From: Chersky-265 sp035275285
Lineage (GTDB): Bacteria; Fibrobacterota; Fibrobacteria; UBA11236
Reading direction: 5' to 3'
Length of the DNA: 64,000 nucleotides
NCBI GenBank assembly: GCA_035275285.1
Contig: DATENA010000338.1
Coordinates: 12,975-76,974 of the forward strand
Shown: positions 7,643-14,566 of the stretch, piece after piece
Numbering within the stretch: position 1 is the stretch's first letter
Layout: each line of letters opens with the position of its first letter
The notes under the pieces: generated by a model
The model's database searches: none
Told to the model about the DNA's origin: nothing
What the model saw: only the letters and a program-made list of their open reading frames with translations
Translations under genes and position numbers: made by a program

Positions 7643-8953
7643 ATGTCGAAGATCATCCATAGCCTTCGCTTCCAGCTGCCCGCGGTGGTCATGAGCGTGT
7701 TCGTGGGCATCCTGTTCCTGCTGATGTTGTTCTTCCATGAGATGACCATCATCCTGGTCAAGACCCGGCAACTTGCGGAATCGGCCGAAGTCAACGATTA
7801 CGTGGCCAGTTGGCTCACCAACCTCTCCTCCAGCGCCCGCGAACGGACCAAGCTGATGTCCCTGGGGAACGAAAGCTATCTGCGCACCTTCCAGGTCACC
7901 CTGAACGAAGTCAACGATCTCTATCGCGAGATCGAGCGCATAGGCCCGGATTCGGCGGCGATCTCCACCCAGCAATTGCGCGGCCTCCACGACGAGCACC
8001 AGGAATACATGGAACTGCTGGACGGCTTCGCCAAGGAGCAGACCATCCGCATGCTCGCCAACCGCTCCCGGGCCGCGGCCGCGCGGGTGCATTCCCAGGC
8101 CCCCAGGCAGATCCCCAGGCAGATCGATTCCAGGAAGCGGACCGCCCGGACGCCGGGCAAGCGCGCCGCGACCGGCGGCAGGAAGGCCGGCCGGCAACCC
8201 GGCAAATCCGCCGCCATCGCTTCCAAATCCGGGAAGCGGAAAGCCCCCCTGCCCGCGCCGGCTTCGCCGGAAGCGATGAAGCAGATAGAACTGGATTCCT
8301 CCACCAACGAAACCTTCAAGGCCTATGAGCAGACCCTGCGGGAAGGCCTGTACATGGCGCAGGAAACCATGCGCGCGGAACGCAAGGACAAGCTCAACAG
8401 CCTGCGGAACTCCGTGGGCCGCGCCAAGGACCGCCTCATCTATTCCCTGCTGCTGCTGCTCGCCATGGTGGGCTACGTGGCCGTCATCCTGAAATGGAAG
8501 ATCCTCGATCCCATGAAGAGCCTGAAGCAGGGGGCCATGGAGATCGGCAAAGGTTCCCTGGGCTACCAGGTGAACGTCGCCTCCCGCAACGAAATCGGCG
8601 AACTGGCGGACGTGTTCAACCGCATGTCCGTGCAGCTGGACCAGAAGCGCAACGCGGAAATGCGCCTTAAGCGCCTGGAAGCCATCGAACAGATAGTGCG
8701 CAGCGTGAACCATGAGATCAACAATCCCCTGATGATCATCAGCGGCAATGCCGAGTACATGCTGGCCATCATGGAAGGCGCGGACGAGAGCCTCAAGGCC
8801 AAGCTGAACGCCATCGTCTCCGAAGTGCGCCGGATCTTCATGGTGACCCAGCGTCTCAAGGAGATCAAGGAACCGGTGACCGAGGATTACATAGGCACCC
8901 AGGACCAGATGATCGATCTGCTCCGGTCCAGCCAGATCCACTTGAGGGACTGA
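7643..8953 (+). CDS. Histidine-kinase-like sensor lacking the ATPase domain
   Basis: A 436-residue protein. TM1 is at about residues 14-36 and TM2 at 265-284. A periplasmic region lies between them, HAMP at about 285-335, and a HisKA-type dimerisation helix pair carries the H-box SVNHEINNPLMIIS with His357. The sequence then ends about 80 residues after the histidine: there is no N, G1 or G2 box, so no HATPase_c domain. Residues about 141-210 are extremely rich in Ala, Lys, Arg and Pro (for example KRAATGGRKAGRQPGKSAA), resembling a histone-H1-like tail placed in the periplasmic sensor region. The stop overlaps the next gene's start (TGATG). It may be phosphorylated in trans or act as a structural signalling partner. 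Confidence 0.8.
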   Translation: MSKIIHSLRFQLPAVVMSVFVGILFLLMLFFHEMTIILVKTRQLAESAEVNDYVASWLTNLSSSARERTKLMSLGNESYLRTFQVTLNEVNDLYREIERIGPDSAAISTQQLRGLHDEHQEYMELLDGFAKEQTIRMLANRSRAAAARVHSQAPRQIPRQIDSRKRTARTPGKRAATGGRKAGRQPGKSAAIASKSGKRKAPLPAPASPEAMKQIELDSSTNETFKAYEQTLREGLYMAQETMRAERKDKLNSLRNSVGRAKDRLIYSLLLLLAMVGYVAVILKWKILDPMKSLKQGAMEIGKGSLGYQVNVASRNEIGELADVFNRMSVQLDQKRNAEMRLKRLEAIEQIVRSVNHEINNPLMIISGNAEYMLAIMEGADESLKAKLNAIVSEVRRIFMVTQRLKEIKEPVTEDYIGTQDQMIDLLRSSQIHLRD

Positions 8954-9546
8954 TGACGGCCCGACTGATGACGGCCCCTTTCCGCCCTCGTCTTGCCCGG
9001 CTTCCGCGTCTTTCCCGCCTCGGCGCCCTGCTGTCCGCCGCGCTCCTGGCCGCCTGTGCGCCCACCCGGCAACCGACCGTGGCGGAAGAATCGGTCCGGA
9101 CCCCCATGGACAAGGTCCTGGCGCGCCTGGTCTCCAGAGGGGAACTGGACAAGGCCATGCGGACGGCCGACAGCCTGAGCGCGTCCCGGGAGTCCTCGGA
9201 CCGCGAGATAGCCGCCTACTGGAAGATGGTGGCCTGGCTGTACCGCGACGAACCCGATTCGGCCCTGGTCGTCCTGGAAGCGGGCCAAGGCAAATGGACC
9301 GGCGGCTTGCGCAAGGTGCACGCCTCGCTCTTCCTGGGGATGGCCCGCGAAGCCAACCGGAACCGCATGGCCGCGCGCGCGCGCCACGATGAATCGGCTC
9401 CCTGCGCGCCCGCCGACAAGTCCGTCCAGGACAGGTTGGAGTCCCTCCAGAAGGAAACCGGGGACCTGCGCGCGGAGAATGCGCGCCTGGAAACCGAAAA
9501 GGAAAAGTACCAGAAGCTTTTGAAGGACCTGGAAACCATCCGCTGA
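8953..9546 (+). CDS. Lipoprotein with C-terminal coiled coil
   Basis: A 197-residue protein with a basic N-region, a hydrophobic segment and the lipobox LLAAC, predicting a mature lipid-anchored protein starting at Cys (about residue 35). The central part looks like one or two helical-repeat units (DKVLARLVSRGELDKAMRTAD; AAYWKMVAWLYRDEPDSALV). The last 50 residues are a clear coiled coil (LQKETGDLRAENARLETEKE). ATG 8953 overlaps the stop of the kinase-like gene, so the two are probably co-translated; ATG 8968 is an alternative start. It may be an envelope partner of the sensor. Confidence 0.75.
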   Translation: MTARLMTAPFRPRLARLPRLSRLGALLSAALLAACAPTRQPTVAEESVRTPMDKVLARLVSRGELDKAMRTADSLSASRESSDREIAAYWKMVAWLYRDEPDSALVVLEAGQGKWTGGLRKVHASLFLGMAREANRNRMAARARHDESAPCAPADKSVQDRLESLQKETGDLRAENARLETEKEKYQKLLKDLETIR

Positions 9547-9558
9547 GGCCGTTTGGAT

Positions 9559-9690
9559 AGAAGTCAAAGTGCAAAAGGCAAAAGGCAAAGTGCAAAATGG
9601 AAGAAGTGGGGAACCTCCCCTAGAAGGCGCGGGACCGAGTCCTGATTTTGCACTTTGCATTTTGAACTTTGACTTTTGAACTCTCTCTCT
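9559..9690. repeat. Inverted repeat of AAAGTGCAAAA-type units, copy A
   Basis: The left arm (9561-9600) is built from AAAGTGCAAAAGGCAAAAGG-like units. The right arm (9648-9685) is the complementary TTTGCACTTTGCATTTTG-like series. They surround a core of about 45 nt containing GGGGAACCTCCCCTAGAAG. A related element lies at 12869-13018 with a similar core. The right arm reaches to within about 45 nt of the proB start, so the proB leader could fold into a long hairpin. Confidence 0.8.
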
Positions 9691-9729
9691 CTTTTGAAAT
9701 CCCCCCGCGGTCTACCTACCTTTCCCCCC

Positions 9730-10860
9730 GTGGACGACATACGCAAAGACCTGTTCCAATCCCTGCACCGCCTGGTCATCAAGGTGGGCACCAAGATCCT
9801 CGTGGGCGAGGACAACGCGCCTTCCTGGGACCAGCTCAACCATCTGGTGGCGCAGCTTTCCCTGCTGCATGACGAGGGCTACGCGGTGGTGCTGGTCACC
9901 TCCGGCGCCGTGGGCGTGGGGATGAGCACCCTCGGCTATGCAACCCGCCCCAAGGAGCTTCCGGAGAAGCAGGCCTGCGCGGCCATCGGCCAGATCCGCC
10001 TGATGCACATGTACTCGGAATCCTTCGCCAAACGCGGCAAGACCGTGGCGCAGATCCTCCTTTCCGGGGACGATTTCCGGGACCGCGCCCGCTTCAACAA
10101 CATCCGCAAGACGGTGGGCACCCTGTTGGAGAAGCGCGTCATCCCCATCATCAACGAGAACGACACCATCACCACCGAAGAGATCAAGGTCGGGGACAAC
10201 GACAAGCTGAGCGCCGATGTGGCCCATTTCCTGGAGGCGGACCTGCTGGTCATCCTCTCGGACGAGGACGGCCTGTTCACCAAGAACCCCAAATCCCATC
10301 CGGACGCGGAGGCCATTTCCGTGGTGCCGCGCATCACGCCGGACATCCTCAAGCTGGCGGAAGAGAAGCCGGGCTCCAAGGTGAGCGTGGGCGGGATGAA
10401 GGCGAAGCTGCTGGCCATCCGCCAGGCGACGGAAGCCGGCACCCCGGCGGTGCTGACCCGCGGGCATGGGGCGCGCCTGCTGGACCTGGTCAAGGGCAAA
10501 CCCCTGGGCACCCTGTTCCTGCCCAACCCGGACAAGATAGGGCGCAACAAGCGCTGGCTGGCCTTCGTGTCCAAGGCGCGCGGCCAGCTCTTCCTGGACG
10601 AAGGCGGCGTGAAGGCGATGCGCACGCGCAAGTCCAGCCTCTTGCCCGCGGGCATCCGCGACAGCAAGGGGACGTTCAAGTCCGGGGATTTCGTGGAAGT
10701 GTGCAGCCTGGAAGGCGACGTGATCGGCCGGGGCCGTTCGGCCTATTCGGCGGCGGAGGTCCAGCTGATCCGGGGGCACAAGAGCAACCGCATCCCGGAA
10801 CTCCTCAACCGCAAGGGACCGGACGAGGTGATCCACCGGGATCAATTGGTCATTTTCTAA
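9730..10860 (+). CDS. proB: Glutamate 5-kinase
   Basis: A 376-residue enzyme that phosphorylates glutamate to gamma-glutamyl phosphate, the first step of proline synthesis. An amino-acid-kinase domain starts VIKVGTKILV, with VTSGAVGVG, the substrate loop QILLSGDDF, INENDTITTEEI..GDNDKLSA and SVGGMKAKL. A C-terminal PUA domain spans about residues 285-370. GTG 9730 is chosen because conserved sequence begins right after it; the open frame extends back to a TTG inside the repeat arm at 9676. No Shine-Dalgarno is visible. It is followed by proA on the same strand after 366 bp, with a small opposite-strand frame in between. Confidence 0.93.
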   Translation: MDDIRKDLFQSLHRLVIKVGTKILVGEDNAPSWDQLNHLVAQLSLLHDEGYAVVLVTSGAVGVGMSTLGYATRPKELPEKQACAAIGQIRLMHMYSESFAKRGKTVAQILLSGDDFRDRARFNNIRKTVGTLLEKRVIPIINENDTITTEEIKVGDNDKLSADVAHFLEADLLVILSDEDGLFTKNPKSHPDAEAISVVPRITPDILKLAEEKPGSKVSVGGMKAKLLAIRQATEAGTPAVLTRGHGARLLDLVKGKPLGTLFLPNPDKIGRNKRWLAFVSKARGQLFLDEGGVKAMRTRKSSLLPAGIRDSKGTFKSGDFVEVCSLEGDVIGRGRSAYSAAEVQLIRGHKSNRIPELLNRKGPDEVIHRDQLVIF

Positions 10861-10884
10861 GGCCGTCCGCGCCCGGCCGGGCCT

Positions 10885-11061
10885 TCAGATGATGGAGCGC
10901 CGGCGGCGGCCGAAAATGTCCATCGGCCCCCGGTTGCGCAGGAGATCGTGGCGGGAGCCCCAGCCTCCGGCATTGCGCCTCAGGGCGAATCCGCGGTTCC
11001 GGCGGTTGAGCATCTTGAAGGCCGTTCCCGCCAGCAGCAGCATGAATATGCGTTTGATCAT
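10885..11061 (-). CDS. Possible small hydrophobic/basic protein
   Basis: A 58-residue frame, MIKRIFMLLLAGTAFKMLNR..., with a short N-terminal hydrophobic segment and a strongly basic remainder ending GRRRRSII. A good ribosome-binding sequence (GGGAGGG) precedes the start on the minus strand, which favours a real gene. It lies between proB and proA on the opposite strand and fills that gap exactly. No family was recognised; a cell-envelope microprotein is possible. Confidence 0.45.
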   Translation of the reverse strand: MIKRIFMLLLAGTAFKMLNRRNRGFALRRNAGGWGSRHDLLRNRGPMDIFGRRRRSII

Positions 11062-11208
11062 GGATCCCTCCCGGTAACCGTCCATTCTTCCAAAATAAAT
11101 TCGCTTGGGAGCGGTTGATACGCCGGCGGCCGGGTCCGGAGCCGCCCGGTGCGGGTACGTGGCCGGCGCGCGCGTCCCCCCGCACGCTTTGCGGCCGCGC
11201 CATTCCTG

Positions 11209-11214
11209 TATACA
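11209..11214 (+). promoter_or_regulatory. Candidate -10 box for proA
   Basis: TATACA lies 12 nt before the proA ATG at 11227 in an otherwise very G+C-rich stretch. The short distance would leave a 5' leader of only a few nucleotides. The rest of the 11062-11226 gap shows no other recognisable element. Confidence 0.4.
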
Positions 11215-11226
11215 TTTACCAGAAGT

Positions 11227-12486
11227 ATGGACGATATCACCTCTTACGCCCGGGTTCTGGGCGAAAACGCCCGGGAAGCCTCCCGGCAATTGCGGGCCCT
11301 GCCCCGCGCCAAACGCGACGGCGCCCTCAAGGCGCTGGCCAAATCCCTGATCGCCTCCCAGGCGGAAATCCTGGCCGAGAACGACAAGGACATGGAGGAA
11401 AGCAAGGAGCGGGGGCTGAGTCCCTCCATGCTCGACCGCCTGCTGCTGACGCCCGCCCGCATCCAGGGCATCGTCGAAAGCGTGGACTCGATCGCCGCCT
11501 TCCCCGATCCCCTCGGCAAGTCCCTCGGCAGCCGCAAGCGCAAGGACGGCCTCAAGATCGCCCGGGTCACGGTCCCCATCGGCACCATCCTGTTCATCTT
11601 CGAATCGCGCCCCAACGTGACCATCGACGGCGGCGCCCTCTGCCTCAAGAGCGGCAACGCCGTGATCCTGCGCGGCGGCAAGGAAGCGGCCCGCACCAAC
11701 GCCGTCTTCGCCCGCCTGTTCCAGGCGGCCCTCAAGTCCAAGGGCATCGACGAGCGCGCGGTGCAATTGGTGAACAAGCCCGATCACGGCCTGGTGGATC
11801 TGCTGCTCACGGACGTCAAGCACGTGGACCTGGTGATCCCCCGCGGCGGCGAGCGGCTGATCCATTCCGTGGTGGAGAAGGCCCGCATCCCGGTCATCAA
11901 GCATTACAAGGGCGTCTGCCACACCTACGTGGACAAGACCGCGGACCTCAAGGCCGCGGAGCGCATCGTCGTGAACGCCAAGGCCCAGCGCCCCAGCGCG
12001 TGCAACGCCATGGAGACCCTGCTCATCGACGGGCACATCAAGCCCGCCGCGGTCAAGCGCATCCTGGACAGCCTGGTGGAGCATAACGTGGAATTGCGCG
12101 GGGACGAGTTCATCCGCAACCTGCATCCCAGCGTCAAGCCCGCCGTGGAAGCGGATTGGGGCGAGGAGTTCTCCGATCTGAGGCTGGCCGTGAAGATGGT
12201 GGACGGCGTGGATGAGGCGGTGGAGCACATCAACAAATACGGCACCGGGCACACGGACGCCGTGCTGGCCAAATCGCCCAAGGTGCAGAAGGCCTTCCTG
12301 GCGGGCGTGGACAGCGCCTCCCTGATGGTGAACGCTTCCACCCGGTTCGCCGACGGCGGGGAATACGGCCTGGGGGCGGAAGTGGGCATCAGCACGGACA
12401 AGCTGCACGCGCGCGGGCCCATGGGCCTGGACAGCCTCACCACCTACCGCTGGATCGTGGAAGGGACGGGACATGTCCGCAAATGA
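11227..12486 (+). CDS. proA: Gamma-glutamyl phosphate reductase
   Basis: A 419-residue aldehyde-dehydrogenase-superfamily enzyme that reduces gamma-glutamyl phosphate with NADPH to glutamate semialdehyde, the second step of proline synthesis. Family motifs are IGTILFIFESRPNVT, LKSGNAVILRGGKEA, LVIPRGG, the catalytic cysteine in HYKGVCHTYVD, AQRPSACNAMETL, and the C-terminal NASTRFADGGEYGLGAEVGI. The length is normal. ATG 11227 was chosen by alignment of the N-terminal helix and the near TATACA box. Its last 14 nt overlap hisI, indicating co-transcription of proA and hisI. Confidence 0.95.
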   Translation: MDDITSYARVLGENAREASRQLRALPRAKRDGALKALAKSLIASQAEILAENDKDMEESKERGLSPSMLDRLLLTPARIQGIVESVDSIAAFPDPLGKSLGSRKRKDGLKIARVTVPIGTILFIFESRPNVTIDGGALCLKSGNAVILRGGKEAARTNAVFARLFQAALKSKGIDERAVQLVNKPDHGLVDLLLTDVKHVDLVIPRGGERLIHSVVEKARIPVIKHYKGVCHTYVDKTADLKAAERIVVNAKAQRPSACNAMETLLIDGHIKPAAVKRILDSLVEHNVELRGDEFIRNLHPSVKPAVEADWGEEFSDLRLAVKMVDGVDEAVEHINKYGTGHTDAVLAKSPKVQKAFLAGVDSASLMVNASTRFADGGEYGLGAEVGISTDKLHARGPMGLDSLTTYRWIVEGTGHVRK

Positions 12487-12868
12487 CGCCATCGAACCCC
12501 TGCTGGGCCAGGTCAGGTTCGGCGCGGACGGCCTGGTCACCGCCGTGGCCGTCGACGAGGGCGACGGGCAGGTGCTCATGCTGGCCCACATGAACCGGGA
12601 ATCCCTGGGGCTGACCCTCGCCACCGGCTACATGACCTACTGGTCCCGCTCCCGGAAAAAGCTCTGGCTCAAAGGCGAGACGTCCGGCAACCGCCAACGG
12701 GTGGTGAGCGCCAGCCTGGACTGCGACGGCGACGCGCTGCTGTTCCGGGTGAAGCCGGAAGGCAACGGCGCCGCCTGCCACGAGGGGTACCGCAGTTGTT
12801 TCTTCCGCCTGCGCAAGGACGGGGAATGGGAGATCCAGGGGAAGCCGGTTGGGCGGTCTTCCGGGTAG
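12473..12868 (+). CDS. hisI: Phosphoribosyl-AMP cyclohydrolase
   Basis: A 131-residue zinc enzyme of histidine synthesis that opens the adenine ring of phosphoribosyl-AMP. Conserved segments are VLMLAHMNRESL, YWSRSRKKLWLKGETSGNRQ, DCDGDALLFRV and CHEGYRSCFF, which contain the metal-binding Asp and Cys residues. It lacks the fused HisE domain, so a separate hisE is expected elsewhere. The start overlaps the 3' end of proA by 14 nt in another frame. Pairing with proA rather than a his operon is unusual and implies scattered histidine genes. Confidence 0.95.
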   Translation: MSANDAIEPLLGQVRFGADGLVTAVAVDEGDGQVLMLAHMNRESLGLTLATGYMTYWSRSRKKLWLKGETSGNRQRVVSASLDCDGDALLFRVKPEGNGAACHEGYRSCFFRLRKDGEWEIQGKPVGRSSG

Positions 12869-13018
12869 AAGGCAAAAGTCAAAGTGCAGAAGTCAAAGTT
12901 CAAAATTTGAATACGGGAAACCTTTCCAGAAGTCTTTCCAGGCTCATGGAACCCCGGCTTAGGCGATGAGTCTCTTCAATTTTGCACTTTGCATTTTGAC
13001 TTTTGCACTTTGAACTCT
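12869..13018. repeat. Inverted repeat of AAAGTGCAAAA-type units, copy B
   Basis: The left arm (12869-12908) carries GGCAAAAGTCAAAGTGCAGA and AGTCAAAGTTCAAAA units. The right arm (12977-13016) carries TTTTGCACTTTGCATTTTG and TTTTGCACTTTGAA. The core includes GGGAAACCTTTCCAGAAG, matching the core of copy A (9559-9690) at most positions. It begins right at the hisI stop and ends three bases before the tilS start codon, replacing any normal ribosome-binding site. Confidence 0.8.
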
Positions 13019-13021
13019 CCC

Positions 13022-14566
13022 ATGGCTGACACCACCGAACAGGCCCTAGACCTCTGGGACCAAACAACCCGGTCCTTCCTCGCCTCCCAAGGCTGGCATC
13101 CCGCCGGCTCCTCCCTTCTCCTGGCCGTATCCGGCGGGGCCGATTCCGTGGCCTTGCTGCATTGGGCGCGCCGGACCGTCTCCCGCCGGGGCGGCCGCCT
13201 CGCCGTGGCCCACGTCAACCACGGTCTGCGCCCCGCGGCCGCCGCGGAGCGGGACTTCGTCTCCGCGCTGTGCCGCGATCTGGGCATCCCCTGCCATCTG
13301 CGCGACCTGGATCCGGGCCGCCGCCCGGCGCGCGAATCCGTGGAAATGTGGGCGCGGCGCGAGCGCTACGGTTTTTTCGCCGCGGCGGCCCGGCTTGCCG
13401 GGGCCGACTGGATCCTGACCGCCCATCACCGTGACGACCTGGTCGAGACCGTGTTCCAGCGCCTGGGGCGGGGGACCGGCCCGCGCGGCCTCCGGGGCAT
13501 CCCTTTCCGGCGAGCGGGCATCGTCCGGCCTTTGTTGAGCCGCAGCCGGGCCGAAATCCTGGCTTACCTCGGTTTGTGCGGCGCGTCATGGCGCGAGGAC
13601 GAATCCAACGCCGACGTGCGCCTCGATCGGAACTGGTACCGGCACCGCTACCTGCCCTCCCTCCGGCGCGGGGATCCGGGACTGGACGCGCGCGTCTTCG
13701 CCCTGGCCATGCAAGTGCAATCGCTCGGGAAGGGTGTCGACGCCCTGGAGGAGGAGGCCGCCCTGCTCCGGGCCGACGGCGAAGGGATGCCGTATCTGGA
13801 CCGCGCAGGCATCGCCGAACGGGTGGCGGAGGAAGATCTGGAATCCCTGGGCTTCTGGATGCGCAGGTTGACGCGGGCCGCGGCTCCCGGACTGGGCCGG
13901 CAAGCGGCCGCCCGCCCACTACCGGTTACAAAAGAGATACTCTTGGAGTTTTGCCGCCAATGGAAATCGGAATCCGGGCCCGGACGCTTGCAGGTGCCTT
14001 TGAACGCCGCGATCGCGCTGAAATGCCGAAATGGGGGTGTTTACTGCGCGTTTTCATCCCCGGGCGCTTCCGCGGAACGGCGGGCGGCAAAAAAAAGCTG
14101 CTCCCTGCGGGCCCAAAGGGTTATACTGATCGAAGGCTTTTGCGAGGTTTCCTGGCGTTGGGGAGATCTCGCCTACACACTGGCGGCGCGCCGGTTTCCC
14201 AGGCCGGAAAACCTGGAATATCCCGCGTCGGGGGAGGAAAGGGCGATCTTTGATGCAGACCTCTTTTCGTGTACATTACTTATACGAACTCGGAAGGACG
14301 GCGATCGCTTTTCCCCTTTGGGGGTACAAAGCCGTTCGCGCAAATTGAAAACTTTTTTCAACGAGGAGAAGGTTCCGATCGGCAAGAGGGAAATGCTCCC
14401 CATCGTCTTCGCAAGCGGGCCGCCTTTGGACGGCTCGCCCGCGGATGAAGCATCGGGCGGTGGAAGCGCCGCCTGGGTGCCCGGTCTAGGAATATCCGAT
14501 TTCTTCAAGGTCAGCGGATCGACTTCTCACATCCTTGAGTTGGTGCTTAAATGCGAGAACCCCTAG
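13022..14566 (+). CDS. tilS: tRNA(Ile)-lysidine synthetase
   Basis: A 514-residue N-type ATP pyrophosphatase that modifies the wobble cytidine of the CAU-anticodon tRNA-Ile to lysidine, an essential step. The PP-loop is VSGGADSVALLHWA (residues about 37-50), followed by VNHGLRP, ILTAHHRDDLVETVFQRLGRGTG and RPLL. The C-terminal TilS domain has TRKDGDRFSPLG, KTFFNEEKVPIGKRE and a final substrate-binding strand region. The start ATG 13022 lies directly after the repeat arm with no Shine-Dalgarno. It overlaps ftsH by 16 nt. In many bacteria hpt sits between tilS and ftsH; here it is absent. Confidence 0.93.
   Translation: MADTTEQALDLWDQTTRSFLASQGWHPAGSSLLLAVSGGADSVALLHWARRTVSRRGGRLAVAHVNHGLRPAAAAERDFVSALCRDLGIPCHLRDLDPGRRPARESVEMWARRERYGFFAAAARLAGADWILTAHHRDDLVETVFQRLGRGTGPRGLRGIPFRRAGIVRPLLSRSRAEILAYLGLCGASWREDESNADVRLDRNWYRHRYLPSLRRGDPGLDARVFALAMQVQSLGKGVDALEEEAALLRADGEGMPYLDRAGIAERVAEEDLESLGFWMRRLTRAAAPGLGRQAAARPLPVTKEILLEFCRQWKSESGPGRLQVPLNAAIALKCRNGGVYCAFSSPGASAERRAAKKSCSLRAQRVILIEGFCEVSWRWGDLAYTLAARRFPRPENLEYPASGEERAIFDADLFSCTLLIRTRKDGDRFSPLGVQSRSRKLKTFFNEEKVPIGKREMLPIVFASGPPLDGSPADEASGGGSAAWVPGLGISDFFKVSGSTSHILELVLKCENP

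Noticed and set aside
7559..9595. Extension of the barrel-protein frame to over 1270 residues
   Set aside because: The added part is antisense to the sensor and lipoprotein genes and of biased composition; only the part up to about 7558 looks like protein.
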